A stretch of 64,000 nucleotides of DNA from JBBROS01 sp965260935. Its GTDB lineage: Bacteria > Pseudomonadota > Alphaproteobacteria > Acetobacterales > Acetobacteraceae. Numbering within the stretch: position 1 is the first letter of the stretch; each line of letters begins with the position of its first letter. The notes under the pieces are model-generated. The model saw nothing but the letters and a program-made list of their open reading frames with translations. It did no database searches and was not told where the DNA came from. The stretch covers positions 1,736,001 to 1,800,000 of the forward strand of contig OZ253374.1 in NCBI GenBank assembly GCA_965260935.1, in the 5' to 3' direction. Shown here piece after piece: positions 8,109 through 16,966 of the stretch. The translations under genes and the position numbers were made by a program.

Positions 8109-8999
8109 TCAGCGTTCGGCCGGCCAGAGCCAGGCGGCGCCGCGCACGCCGCCGCTGTCGCCGTGGCGGTTACGCAGGATGGGGGTGGCGATGGCGTCGC
8201 TGAACACGTAGCGCCGCAGCCGCTCCGGCACCTGCTGGTAAAGATGCGCCATGTTGCTGAGGCCGCCGCCCAAGACGATGACGTCCGGATCAAGCACGTT
8301 GATGATGACCGCGAGGCCGCGGGCCAGGCGGTCGGCGTGACGCTCGAGCGACCGTGCGGCGGCGATGTCGCCCGCCTCGGCCTGTTGCAGCACGAACGCG
8401 GCGTCCGGCGCGTCGCAGGTGCGCGCCAGGCCCGGTCCGGCGAGGTAGAGTTCGAGGCAGCCGCGCTGGCCGCACCAGCAGGGGGGTTGCGGATATTCGT
8501 CGGGGCCGGGCCAGGGCAGGGGAGTATGGCCCCACTCGCCGGCCACGCGATTGCGGCCCTCCAGCACGCGCCGGTCGACCACGACGCCGCCGCCGCATCC
8601 GGTGCCGAGAATGACGCCGAAGACGCAATGGCGCCCTTCGCCGGCGCCGTCGACCGCCTCGCTGAGGGCGAAGCAGTTGGCGTCGTTCTCCACCCTGATC
8701 TCACGTCCAAGCGCGAGCCCGAGGTCGGCATCGAGCGCGCGGCCGTTCAAAACCTGGGTGTTGGCGTTCTTGATGACGCCGGAGGCCGGGCTGACCGTGC
8801 CAGGAATGCCGACGCCAACGGTGGCCCGCGCGCCGATCGCGCTTTCCGCCGCCCTTGCTAGTGCCGCCATGTTGGCGACGCTGGCCTCGTAGGTGGGGGG
8901 CGTAGTCACCCTCTGGCGCCAGACGATTGCGCCATCGGGGCCGAGTGCCGCGGCTTCGGTCTTGGTGCCGCCGAGGTCAATTCCGATACGATAGGCCAT
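8109..8999 (-). CDS. ROK-family sugar kinase (fructokinase/NAGK-like)
   Basis: 296 residues from ATG 8999; the long upstream extension overlaps the divergent tusA-like gene and lacks family sequence. The ATP-binding phosphate loop is GIDLGGTKTEAAAL. The catalytic region reads VENDANCFALSEA, and GTGCGGGVVV follows. The ROK zinc site is CWCGQRGCLELY, close to the E-x-G-H region (WGHTPLPWPGP). It phosphorylates a hexose or N-acetylhexosamine at the expense of ATP; the exact sugar cannot be read from sequence. Divergent from the tusA-like gene, with a 63-bp intergenic space. Confidence 0.85.
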   Translation of the reverse strand: MAYRIGIDLGGTKTEAAALGPDGAIVWRQRVTTPPTYEASVANMAALARAAESAIGARATVGVGIPGTVSPASGVIKNANTQVLNGRALDADLGLALGREIRVENDANCFALSEAVDGAGEGRHCVFGVILGTGCGGGVVVDRRVLEGRNRVAGEWGHTPLPWPGPDEYPQPPCWCGQRGCLELYLAGPGLARTCDAPDAAFVLQQAEAGDIAAARSLERHADRLARGLAVIINVLDPDVIVLGGGLSNMAHLYQQVPERLRRYVFSDAIATPILRNRHGDSGGVRGAAWLWPAER

Positions 9000-9062
9000 T
9001 GGGCGTCGATACCGGGCTGGCCCGGCTTGCTCAAGTCTGCCGGTTCGGGGAGACTGACGGGA

Positions 9063-9317
9063 ATGGCTGATACGCTTCTCGACGTCAAAGGCATGGCTTG
9101 CCCATTGCCTGTCCTCCGCGCCAACAAGGCGCTGCGTGCGCTTGCCCCGGGCGAGCGGCTCCGCGTGCTCGCGACCGACCGCGCCGCCGTGGCCGATTTC
9201 CAGGCATTCTGCCGTGAGACCGGCCATGCTTTGGTGGCGCAGGGCGAGGAAGCGGGTGTGTTCAGCTTTACCATCCGCAAGCGGGCGGACCCTGCCGAAG
9301 CGAAGGACACCGAATGA
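9063..9317 (+). CDS. TusA-family sulfur-carrier protein
   Basis: 84 residues from ATG 9063. It has the TusA/SirA/YedF motif CPLPVLRANKAL, whose first Cys (GMACPLP) carries persulfide sulfur, followed by the small beta-alpha-beta fold (LRVLATDRAAVADFQAFC) and a C-terminal VFSFTIRK strand. Family roles include sulfur relay for tRNA thiolation or molybdoenzyme assembly; which one applies is not decidable here. Its stop overlaps the start of the next gene (ATGA), implying translational coupling with the deacetylase-like gene. Confidence 0.85.
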   Translation: MADTLLDVKGMACPLPVLRANKALRALAPGERLRVLATDRAAVADFQAFCRETGHALVAQGEEAGVFSFTIRKRADPAEAKDTE

Positions 9318-10261
9318 GCGGTCTGGCCAAAGGCGTGGCGATGTTCACGCATCCCGCATGCCTCGAGCACGATACCGGCGCCTATCACCCTGAATGCCCC
9401 GAGCGGCTGCGCTACGTGCTGCGCGCATTGGAGCACCCGGACTTCGTGCCGCTGCTGCGCGAGGAGGCGCCGCAGGCCACGCCGGAGCAGTTGATGCTGG
9501 CCCACCCGAAGGCCTACGTCGACGCGATCCTCGCCATCCGGCCCGGCCCCGGCGAGACCGTGCAGCTGGATGGCGACACGCTAATGAGCCATGGCAGCCC
9601 GGAGGCGATCCGCCGCGTGGCGGGCGGGGCGGCGGCCGGGGTGGATGCGGTCATGGACGGACGGGCGCGGGCGGCGTTCGTCGCCGTGCGCCCGCCGGGC
9701 CATCATGCCGAGCGGACCCGGGCGATGGGGTTCTGCCTGTTCAATGGCGCGGCGGTTGCGGCATTCCATGCGCGCGAGCGCTGGGGGTTGAAGCGGGTCG
9801 CGGTTGTGGATTTCGATGTGCATCACGGCAACGGAACGCAGGACATCTTCGAGCGCGACCCGGATTTGCTTTACGTCAGCAGCCATCAGATGCCGTGCTA
9901 TCCCGGCACCGGCGCCGCGTCCGAGCGCGGGGTTGCGGATAACGTCGTGAACATGCCGCTGAACCCTGGCTCGGACGGGCCGGCGTTCAGGGCCGCATGG
10001 GAGCGGACAGGATTGCCAGCGATTGGGCGGTTCGCGCCGGAGCTGCTGATTATCTCCGCGGGCTTCGACGCGCACCGGGCCGATCCGCTGGCGCAGTTGC
10101 GGCTTGCCACCGAGGATTTCGGCTGGATCACCGACAAGCTGCTGGCTATCGCCGACACGTGCTGCAATGGGCGGGTGGTGTCGATCCTGGAAGGCGGGTA
10201 CGACCTCGACGCGCTCGCCGCGTCCGCCACCTTGCACGTGCGGCGGTTGATGCGGCAATAG
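9314..10261 (+). CDS. Histone-deacetylase-family (acetoin utilisation/acetylpolyamine) hydrolase
   Basis: 315 residues of zinc-dependent arginase/deacetylase fold. Visible active-site blocks: RPPGHHAERTRAMGFCLFN (the His-His charge relay), VVDFDVHHGNGTQ (Asp and His zinc ligands), and ISAGFDAHRADPL (third zinc Asp). LEGGYDL near the end is the usual glycine loop. Such bacterial enzymes remove acetyl groups from polyamines, lysines or other amides; the substrate is not evident. It starts at ATG 9314, overlapping the tusA-like stop. Confidence 0.9.
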   Translation: MSGLAKGVAMFTHPACLEHDTGAYHPECPERLRYVLRALEHPDFVPLLREEAPQATPEQLMLAHPKAYVDAILAIRPGPGETVQLDGDTLMSHGSPEAIRRVAGGAAAGVDAVMDGRARAAFVAVRPPGHHAERTRAMGFCLFNGAAVAAFHARERWGLKRVAVVDFDVHHGNGTQDIFERDPDLLYVSSHQMPCYPGTGAASERGVADNVVNMPLNPGSDGPAFRAAWERTGLPAIGRFAPELLIISAGFDAHRADPLAQLRLATEDFGWITDKLLAIADTCCNGRVVSILEGGYDLDALAASATLHVRRLMRQ

Positions 10262-10287
10262 GGGCAGACACAACGAACGGAGACGGA

Positions 10288-10518
10288 ATGGCTGACGAGA
10301 CCGCCGGCCTGTCGTTCGAGGACGCGCTGAGCGAACTGGAGAAGATCGTGCGCGGGCTCGAAGGCGGGCAGCAGAAGCTGGAAGACGCGATCACCGCTTA
10401 CGAGCGCGGGGCGGCATTGCGGCGGCATTGCGAGGCGAAGCTGGCCGAGGCGGAGGCGCGGGTGCAGGCGATCGTGGAGCGCGCCGACGGGTCGATTGCG
10501 GTCAAGGCGATGGAGTGA
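10288..10518 (+). CDS. xseB: Exodeoxyribonuclease VII small subunit
   Basis: 76 residues, the usual XseB size. SFEDALSELEKIVRGLEGG and LEDAITAYERGAALRRHCE are the two family helices. XseB binds XseA to form the ssDNA exonuclease VII; xseA is not in the window. The ATG at 10288 has a GGAGACGG-type ribosome site. The stop TGA shares one base with the ispA ATG (TGATG), the common alphaproteobacterial xseB-ispA coupling. Confidence 0.92.
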   Translation: MADETAGLSFEDALSELEKIVRGLEGGQQKLEDAITAYERGAALRRHCEAKLAEAEARVQAIVERADGSIAVKAME

Positions 10519-11423
10519 TGCATTTGGCGATTGACCGGGTTGATATCCCGGGGGCGCTGGCCGAGCAGGGGCAATTCGTGGAGCAGGCGATCGACTCGCT
10601 GCTGCCGTTGCCGGAAGGCCATGAGTTGCGGCTGCTTGAGGCGATGCGATACGCGACGCTGGGCGGCGGCAAGCGGCTGCGCGGATTCCTGGTGATGGAG
10701 GTGGCCGGGCTGTTCGGCGTGAACCGGGCGTGCGCGGCCCGGGTCGCCGCTTCGGTGGAGATGCTGCACGCGTATTCGCTGGTGCATGACGATTTGCCCT
10801 CGATGGACGACGACGATATGCGCCGGGGGCAGCCGAGCACGCACCGGAAGTTCGATGAGGCGACCGCCATCCTGGCCGGGGACGCGCTGCAGACGCGCGC
10901 GTTCGAACTGCTGGTGGAGCCGGACACGCATGGCGATCCGCTGGCGCGTTGCGAACTCGTGGCGGCGCTCGGACTTGCGGCTGGGGCGCGCGGCATGGTT
11001 GGCGGGCAGATGATCGATATGGCGACGGAAGGCCAGGCGCTGTCGGCGGCAGACGTGGGCCGGCTACAGGCTCTGAAAACGGGGCGGCTGATCCAATACA
11101 GCGCCGAGGCCGGAGCTATCCTGGGGCGGGCGCCCGGGCCGTTGCGGATGCAGGTGGCGGCCTATGGACGCGACCTCGGGGCCGCGTTCCAGATTGCCGA
11201 CGACGTGCTGGACGCGGTTGGGACGACGGAGGACATCGGCAAGACGGCGGGCAAGGACCAGGCGGCAGGCAAGGCGACGCTGGTGGCGTTGCTGGGCGTG
11301 GAACGTGCGCACCTGCATGCCGAAGCGCTGGCGGAGCAAGCGGTGCGGCACCTCGATCATTTCGGCGCCGAGGCGGACCGGCTGCGCGCCTTGGCGGCGT
11401 TCGTCGTGTCCCGGCCGAACTGA
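10518..11423 (+). CDS. ispA: Farnesyl diphosphate synthase
   Basis: 301 residues, normal for IspA. The first aspartate-rich motif is HDDLPSMDDDDMRRG, the second is FQIADDVLDAVG, and GGGKRLRG and LKTGRLI supply diphosphate-binding residues. It condenses IPP with DMAPP/GPP to make FPP for quinones, hopanoids and undecaprenyl phosphate. It is coupled to xseB by one-base overlap. In many alphaproteobacteria dxs follows ispA; here tlyA follows after only 26 bp, so dxs must lie elsewhere. Confidence 0.95.
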   Translation: MHLAIDRVDIPGALAEQGQFVEQAIDSLLPLPEGHELRLLEAMRYATLGGGKRLRGFLVMEVAGLFGVNRACAARVAASVEMLHAYSLVHDDLPSMDDDDMRRGQPSTHRKFDEATAILAGDALQTRAFELLVEPDTHGDPLARCELVAALGLAAGARGMVGGQMIDMATEGQALSAADVGRLQALKTGRLIQYSAEAGAILGRAPGPLRMQVAAYGRDLGAAFQIADDVLDAVGTTEDIGKTAGKDQAAGKATLVALLGVERAHLHAEALAEQAVRHLDHFGAEADRLRALAAFVVSRPN

Positions 11424-11449
11424 ACGCCTGATAGGCCTGATCCGGCTGA

Positions 11450-12187
11450 ATGAAGAAGCTTCGCGCTGACCAGGCGCTGGTTGACCGTGGACTGGTTGAA
11501 AGCCGGACGCGGGCGCAAGCGCTGATCCTTGCGGGCAAGGTGTTCTGCGGCGAGCGCCGGATCGAGAAGGCAGGGGAGACGTTGGCGGAAGCGGCGCCGT
11601 TGCAGGTCCGCGGGCAGGACCACCCATGGGCGTCGCGTGGAGGCCTTAAGCTGGACCACGCGCTGGAGCATTTCGGGCTTTCGCCGGAGACGCTGGTTTG
11701 CCTGGACATCGGCGCGAGCACCGGGGGATTTACGAGCGTGCTGCTGCACTATGGCGCGGCGCGGGTCCATGCGGTCGATGTCGGGCACGGGCAGCTTGCC
11801 TGGACACTTCGGACCGACGCGCGAGTGGCGGTGCATGAGCGGGTGAATGCCCGGTACCTGACGGCGGAGGTGGTGCCGGAGCCGGTGGGCGCGCTGGTGT
11901 GCGACGCGAGTTTCATCGGGTTGCAGACACTGCTTCCAGCGGGTCTTGCGCTGTGCGGCGCTGGGGCTTGGGCGGTGGCGCTGATCAAGCCGCAATTCGA
12001 GGCCGGGCCGGGGCAAGTGGGAAAGGGCGGGGTGGTGCGCGATGGGGCCGTGCACCGCGGCGTCTGCAAGCGGATCGAGGCATGGTGGGGCGGGTTGTCG
12101 GGATGGACGGTGCTCGGGGTCGAGCGGAGCCCGGTCACGGGGCCGGAGGGAAACGTGGAATTTTTGATCGCGGCGCGGCGGATTTAG
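11450..12187 (+). CDS. tlyA: TlyA-type rRNA 2'-O-methyltransferase
   Basis: 245 residues. The N-terminal S4 RNA-binding domain (KKLRADQALVDRGLVESRT) is followed by an FtsJ-like Rossmann domain with SAM loop CLDIGASTGGFTSVLL. Catalytic/motif residues appear in VCDASFIGL and in LIKPQFEAG. TlyA methylates cytidine 2'-OH in 16S/23S rRNA; some homologues were called hemolysins. It is the third gene of the xseB-ispA-tlyA run and is followed closely by tRNA-Thr. Confidence 0.92.
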   Translation: MKKLRADQALVDRGLVESRTRAQALILAGKVFCGERRIEKAGETLAEAAPLQVRGQDHPWASRGGLKLDHALEHFGLSPETLVCLDIGASTGGFTSVLLHYGAARVHAVDVGHGQLAWTLRTDARVAVHERVNARYLTAEVVPEPVGALVCDASFIGLQTLLPAGLALCGAGAWAVALIKPQFEAGPGQVGKGGVVRDGAVHRGVCKRIEAWWGGLSGWTVLGVERSPVTGPEGNVEFLIAARRI

Positions 12188-12195
12188 CGGGATGG

Positions 12196-12224
12196 TTGCG
12201 GCTTAGGCGGGCGGACTGTATACG
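12196..12224 (+). promoter_or_regulatory. Probable sigma-70 promoter of tRNA-Thr
   Basis: TTGCGG at 12196-12201 and TATACG at 12219-12224 are separated by 17 bp. Transcription would start a few bases before the mature tRNA 5' end at 12234. Spacing and position fit a housekeeping promoter; read by eye only. Confidence 0.55.
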
Positions 12225-12233
12225 CGCAGCAGC

Positions 12234-12305
<72 letters not shown>

Positions 12306-12599
12306 TCATTAAATCAATTGCTTAGCGGCAAAAACTAGCTTGCATACCAATGTTTAATCAAACAAGGCATCACAAATTACTTACCACTTGATGCGAAGGC
12401 GTAGTTGATAAAACTTGCTGAGAGCATTCGGTCCACCCCACCCTTCACCTGGACAAGGGGTCAGACCTGCCGCAGCCTAACTAGGCTAGGCTCTTACGCG
12501 GCTAATGATGCAGAAAACTTCGAGCCACGCTTCCTGTGCGGGCAAAAAAGCTCGTAAGCGGGCCAACCGCTGATTGCTCTAAGATCTGCAGGAATTTAT
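12306..12599. other. Gene-free spacer after tRNA
   Basis: About 290 bp with no supported gene. I see no repeat of the tRNA 3' end that would mark an integrase attachment site. The sequence is lower in GC than the tlyA side and leads into IS remnants. Confidence 0.5.
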
Positions 12600-13024
12600 C
12601 GTGAGTTGATGACGGTGGCGTCGAGGTCGATGATGGCGGAGAAGCTGCAGTCGGTTTTGCCGGCGTGCATCGTGATGCGTTTGAACTCCTCGAGCTTGCA
12701 GAAAACGTTCTCGATGAGGTAGCGCCATTTGTAATGCTCGCGGGTGGCGGCGGCTTAGTCCGCCGTGGATGTCACGAGACGAAGATCTCGGGGCTGCGGG
12801 CGTTAAAGTCGGCAATGGCGGCGTCGCCATTGAACGCCTTCGGCGATCGGTCCACCGAACTCGACATGACCGGGCAGCGGCTCGGTGCTGACCGTATCGT
12901 AGCGCTGCCTGGGCAGCAGTCCGAAGCGCACGAGAGTGCCGGATGCATCAGTGCCGGCCAGTAGGTTCTTAAGGACGCGGCCCATATCGCCTACGGTACA
13001 AACGGTGGCCTTGACGTAATCCAT
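12600..13024 (-). pseudogene. IS5-family transposase remnant
   Basis: The minus strand reads DYVKATVCTVGDMGRVLKNL and then LVRFGLLPRQRYDTV, followed in shifted frames by DAAIADFNARSPEIFVS. Close to 12735-12600 comes YKWRYLIENVFCKLEEFKRI and AIIDLDATVINS. That is the IS5 order (VRFxLLPGQRxDT ... RxxIExxFxxLK ... LAATVI), but with frameshifts and missing middle parts. The N-terminal half is absent. It is not expected to be functional. Confidence 0.7.
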
Positions 13025-13051
13025 GATTTTGTGGTCGGTGCGCTCAGCCGC

Positions 13052-13159
13052 TCACACGGACAAGGTGATGGCGGTAGCACACATGGCGGCGGCCAAATCA
13101 TTCGTTTGGTTTGCCTCGGCGTCGGGCGCCAGCGCGGCAGGGTCGGACACGGCGTTCAT
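13052..13159 (-). CDS. Possible 35-residue microprotein
   Basis: ATG 13159 is preceded by AAAGGAGC eight bases upstream, and the frame encodes 35 residues beginning MNAVSDPAALAPDAEANQ with a short hydrophobic end (AMCATAITLSV). No family is recognised. It may be a leftover of a gene truncated by the IS5 remnant. The ribosome site is the only positive evidence. Confidence 0.25.
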   Translation of the reverse strand: MNAVSDPAALAPDAEANQTNDLAAAMCATAITLSV

Positions 13160-13225
13160 AGCGGGTGCTCCTTTCAATAAGATACTGCTGTAATAGTAGT
13201 TAGTAGAGGCAAAGCGGCTGCGCTC

Positions 13226-13512
13226 TCACGGGCTGAACAGCTTGAGTGCGGCCATCGCCGCGATCAGCACGGTGCCAAGCACGACTAACCCGCGTAGCCC
13301 GGCAATAATAACCGCTGCTCCGTGAGCTTCATCTCGGCGCGCACGCTGACGAACTCGGCCGTGGTCGCGGCCTGCAGGTCTTTGATGTCCTGCTTGGTGG
13401 CGACGGTCTCGCCGAGCGCGGTGCGCAGGGCCTGCGCGTGCGCGCGAGCAACTGCCTCGTCGACGCCGGCCTGCTTCAGCCGATCGATGTAGGTGAGCGC
13501 CTCGAAGACCAT
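13226..13512 (-). pseudogene. DUF1640/CCDC90-like coiled-coil membrane protein, frameshifted
   Basis: The N-terminal frame (ATG 13512) reads FEALTYIDRLKQAGVDEAVARAHAQAL, then the coiled coil TKQDIKDLQAATTAEFVSVR, and stops after EQRLLLPGYAG. In the next frame the expected C-terminal membrane anchor continues (VIIAGLRGLVVLGTVLIAAM, then AALKLFSP to a stop at 13226-13228). One indel near 13310 therefore splits a DUF1640-type protein before its anchor. The shortened product could still be made, but unanchored. The partner gene upstream is also altered. A sequencing error is possible. Confidence 0.65.
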
Positions 13513-13530
13513 TGGCGTCCTCTGCCTGTG

Positions 13531-13758
13531 TTACACATCGCGTAGGTTAGGGCGGCAATCGAGCTGTTCGAGCCGTTCGAGCACGCGGTCAAACCACCCG
13601 CCACTCTCGGCGCGCACTTCCGCGTTGTCGCGCTCGACATAGGCCAGGTGTCGCTCGATCGAGGCGAGCCGGCCGCGCTGCTCACGCTGCTCGATTCGGA
13701 TTTCAGCGATGTCGCCGCGGATGGCCCGTAACAGTTCGAGCACGAGGTTGTCGCTTAT
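13531..13758 (-). CDS. Small coiled-coil protein with apparent ATA start codon
   Basis: Perfect AGGAGG lies five bases before an ATA codon (13756-13758) in frame with SDNLVLELLRAIRGDIAEIR. The nearest normal start in frame is GTG 13743, some 20 bases from the ribosome site. This suggests the original ATG became ATA, or that ATA is used. The body is a charged coiled coil (EQREQRGRLASIERHLAYVE). It precedes the DUF1640-like gene by 18 bp, probably a co-transcribed pair. Function unknown. Confidence 0.5.
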   Translation of the reverse strand: MSDNLVLELLRAIRGDIAEIRIEQREQRGRLASIERHLAYVERDNAEVRAESGGWFDRVLERLEQLDCRPNLRDV

Positions 13759-13993
13759 GGAAGCCTCCTATTCATGTTGCATTGCACCGTACAATACGCA
13801 TGATCATGGAAGCTCCGTGGCAGTACTCGGCAAGTCGCATCAAGCATTTTGTTTAATATGTGCAATGACTGCGCAATGCAAGGGGATTGAACCGGCCGCG
13901 CCATCCTAGTGCAGTTAACGTTTCGATTACATCGTTGTATCTATGTCGGGTTCACTACTGTATTTTGTTATATAGTTGCAGCGTCTGAATTTG

Positions 13994-15802
13994 CCCCGGT
14001 TTGATGGTTCTCCCGCGCTTTGCGTGGATTATGACGATAAAGCACTGATATTTGGGCGCCGGTGTCGCGCTACTTATAGAACACAACATGAACGAGCTTT
14101 GTCCCATGCCGGGCTGCCGCGTCGAGGCGATCACGCCCGACGGCCCGGACCTTTTCCACGTCGCCGCGCATGGCACCCGCCCTGGCGGGCGCTGCCCGGA
14201 CTGCGGACGTGCGAGCCGCGCTGTGCACAGCCGCTATCGCCGGCACCCGGCCGACCTGCCCTCGCTTGGGCATCGGGTGCGCGTCGGGTTGCGGGTGCGG
14301 CGCTTCTACTGCCGCAACGCCAAATGCGCACGGCGTACCTTTGCCGAGCGCCTGCCGGAATTGGTGGCGCCCCACGCCCGGCGCACGCGCCGGTTGGCCG
14401 CAGCGCAGGCGCGGGCTGGGGCGGCTCTCGGCGGCGAAGCGGGCGCCAGGCTGTTGCCCTGCCTTGCCATGCCGGCGAGCGCGGACACCGTGCTGCGCCT
14501 GGTCCGCAAGCTTCCGCTGCCCGAGCTGGGGCCGCCACGCGCCGTAGTCTTGGACGACTGGGCGATGCGCAAGGGGCACACCTACGGCACGATCGTGGTG
14601 GATCTCGAACGCCGCCGCGTGGTGGACCTGCTGCCTGACCGCACGGCCGAGACGCTGGCGAACTGGCTGCGGCAACGCCCGAACATCGCGGTCGTCGCCC
14701 GCGACCGCTCGACGGAGTATGCGCGCGGCGCCGCCCTGGGCGCGCCCGATGCCGTGCAAGTCTGTGACCGCTGGCACCTGCTGGCCAACATGCGCCAGGC
14801 GGTCGAGCGCTGGCTGCACGGCGCCCACGCCCGGCTCCGGTGCTTGCCGGCGTTTCCGGCCGGCGCTGCGGAAACCACCCCCGCTCCTGCCCGCCGCGAC
14901 CGCGCTTTCCCGCGCAGCACGCCCGAGCGGGCGGCGGGTGCTGCGAGCCGCGCCCGGTGGCAGGACCGCTACGACGAGGTCCGGCGCCAGCACCTGGCGG
15001 GCGAACCCCTGCTCGCCATTGCGCGGGCGATGGGCCTCGCCCGTGCGACCGTGCGCAAATACGCCCGCGCCGAGAGCGTCCCAGCCAGGACCGCCTACGG
15101 GCCGGGTCCCAGCATTCTCGATCCCTACCTGCCCCACCTGGAACGGCGGCTGGCCGAAGGCTGCGAGAATGGCCTTGCCCTGTGGCGTGAACTGCAAGGG
15201 CAAGGCTTCCCGGGCGGGACCAAGCAGGTGCATCGATGGCTCGCCGAGCGACGCACGGTGCCGGTCAAGTCTGGGCGGCGTGCTCATGGGTCCCACAACA
15301 GCCAGCACCCTGCGGCACGCGACAAAGGACCGCCCCTGCCCACGCCGAGGCAGCTCGCCTGGCTGCTGGTCCAGCCCGCCGCCAGGTTGGGGGCGGCCGA
15401 AGCCGCCGCGGTCACCCGCATTGAGCGGGACGACGAGGCTAAGATGGTGGCGAGGTTGGCACGCCGGTTCACCGCGCTTGTGCGCGCGTGCAGCGTCAGG
15501 GGCCGGCAGGAAGGCCACGCCCCGGCCGACCCGGCCGCCGAGTTCAACGCTTGGCTGGCTGAAGCCCGTGCATGTGAAATCCCCGCCATGGCGACGTTCG
15601 CCGCCGGGCTGGAGCAGGACGGCGCGGCGGTGCGGGCCGCCTTGACCCAGCCCTGGAGCAGCGGCCAGGCCGAGGGTCAGGTCAACCGGCTCAAGCTGCT
15701 GAAACGGCAAAGCTACGGCCGCGCCAGCTTCGACCTGCTGCGACGGCGCGTTCTGATGGTGGCATGATCCACGAAAAGCGCGGGAGAACCACCGTAACGG
15801 GG
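13994..15802 (+). mobile_element. Complete ISL3-family insertion sequence
   Basis: Long terminal inverted repeats are visible: the left end runs from CCCCGGTTTGATGGTTCTCC at 13994 through CGCGCTTTGCGTGGAT. The right end complement runs from CCCCGTTACGGTGGTTCTCC through CGCGCTTTTCGTGGAT. There are only a few mismatches over ~38 bp. An intact transposase gene fills the element. No matching 8-bp target duplication is seen, because the right end abuts a truncated second ISL3 copy. Confidence 0.85.
14088..15767 (+). CDS. ISL3-family transposase
   Basis: 559 residues from ATG 14088. The N-terminal zinc-finger-like cysteines are ELCPMPGC, GRCPDCG and FYCRNAKCARRTF. The DDE core includes VVLDDWAMRKGHTYGTI and ARDRSTEYARGA. 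A helix-turn-helix insertion (LLAIARAMGLARATVRKYA) is typical of this family, and QPWSSGQAEGQVNRLKLLKR ends with the catalytic Glu region. No stop or shift interrupts it, so the element may be active. The stop codon overlaps the start of the right inverted repeat. Confidence 0.9.
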   Translation: MNELCPMPGCRVEAITPDGPDLFHVAAHGTRPGGRCPDCGRASRAVHSRYRRHPADLPSLGHRVRVGLRVRRFYCRNAKCARRTFAERLPELVAPHARRTRRLAAAQARAGAALGGEAGARLLPCLAMPASADTVLRLVRKLPLPELGPPRAVVLDDWAMRKGHTYGTIVVDLERRRVVDLLPDRTAETLANWLRQRPNIAVVARDRSTEYARGAALGAPDAVQVCDRWHLLANMRQAVERWLHGAHARLRCLPAFPAGAAETTPAPARRDRAFPRSTPERAAGAASRARWQDRYDEVRRQHLAGEPLLAIARAMGLARATVRKYARAESVPARTAYGPGPSILDPYLPHLERRLAEGCENGLALWRELQGQGFPGGTKQVHRWLAERRTVPVKSGRRAHGSHNSQHPAARDKGPPLPTPRQLAWLLVQPAARLGAAEAAAVTRIERDDEAKMVARLARRFTALVRACSVRGRQEGHAPADPAAEFNAWLAEARACEIPAMATFAAGLEQDGAAVRAALTQPWSSGQAEGQVNRLKLLKRQSYGRASFDLLRRRVLMVA

Positions 15803-15834
15803 GATGGTCAGATGGCTGGCATGTCGATGAGCCG

Positions 15835-16563
15835 CATCGCCCCCTCCGTAGGCTTTCCAGCGGCGCCGCCGCCGGAATCTTTACCTGCTCCGCCCTGCTC
15901 GGGGCCGAGCGCCAGACGGTCCGGCGCTGGCTGCGTCTTGGCCACGCCCCGTCCTGGACGAAGCCGCGCCGCGGCGGCGTGCTCGACGCCTATGCCGCCC
16001 ACCTTGACCGGCGCTGGGCCGAGGGCTGCCGCAACGCCGCGCAACTCTGGCGCGAGCTGGCCGGCCTCGGCTTCACGGGACGGCCCACGACCGTGCGGGC
16101 CTGGGCAGGACGGCGGCGCAAGGGCGGGCCGGAAGACGGCGCGGACGGGGCTGGCGCGGAGCGCGTGGCACGGCAACCGCCCTCTGCGTCGCGGATCGCA
16201 CGGCTGCTGATGGCCGACGCCAAGGCGCTGCCGGAGGCCGAGCGGGGCTTCATCGCCCGGCTGCTGGCGGAGGCGCCTTGGCTGGCGGACGCCATCGCAA
16301 TCGCAAAACGGCTCAACCTGCTGCTGCGCCGAAGGAGCAAGGAAAGCCTGGGCAAGGTGCTCGAAGATGCGGCCGCCACACAGCTTGCCGAGTTCGCCGC
16401 CAATCTCCAGCGCGACATCATCGCCGTGCAGGCCGCGTTGGATACGCCTTGGACCACAAGCCCCGCCGAGGGCCAGATCAACCGCATTAAGACCATCAAG
16501 CGATCCATGTACGGCCGAGCCGGCTCCCAGCTCCTGCGCGCCCGTGTCCTCCATGCCGCATGA
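15835..16563 (+). pseudogene. 5'-truncated second ISL3-family transposase
   Basis: The open frame can be read from about 15835 (LLGAERQTVRRWLRLGHAP) and continues as LDAYAAHLDRRWAEGCRNAA to DTPWTTSPAEGQINRIKTIK, the C-terminal half of a different ISL3 transposase (~40% like its neighbour by eye). The zinc-finger and first catalytic Asp regions are missing. The break coincides with the right end of the complete ISL3 element, so that insertion or a later deletion removed the 5' part. Confidence 0.8.
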
Positions 16564-16609
16564 CCAGGAAACGACAGCACGGAAAGTGCCGCAGAACCAA
16601 CATTCAAGT

Positions 16610-16838
16610 CGCAGCTACACTCCCGGCGAAGCCGCTTCAACTCGGCAGCCATGCCTGCCTGCGGCGCTTTGTCAGGCATCTCCGCTAGCCAATCACGGCT
16701 GCGACGGATCCAGTGCGCCAACATTGACAGAACAATGCCCAAACCCTCCGCCGCCGCGCGCTGCGTGCGTCCGCTAGCCGCCGCCAGCCGTGCCGCCTCG
16801 CCCTCAAACTCCTTCGTAGATCATCGCTGCTTGGCCAT
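16610..16838 (-). pseudogene. IS3-family OrfA remnant with in-frame TGA
   Basis: The minus strand from ATG 16838 reads MAKQR, a TGA, then STKEFEGEAARLAAASGRTQ, GLGIVLSMLAHWIRRSRDWL and MAAELKRLRRE. That is the HTH plus leucine-zipper start of IS3 OrfA. It then loses the frame near 16610. No OrfB follows. Decayed element next to the flagellar block. Confidence 0.7.
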
Positions 16839-16966
16839 CGAGTTCGCCTTTCACCTCAGGAGAACTCTCCACTCTTCCGAAGCAAGTCCAAGCCTCCGGA
16901 AAACCCGGGGCGATTCAAAAACTCCAAATCTGCGGTAAATGCGATGCAGTCCAAGTTCGAATAGTT

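Noticed and set aside
14070..15710. 546-codon minus-strand frame
   Set aside because: Shadow of the intact ISL3 transposase.
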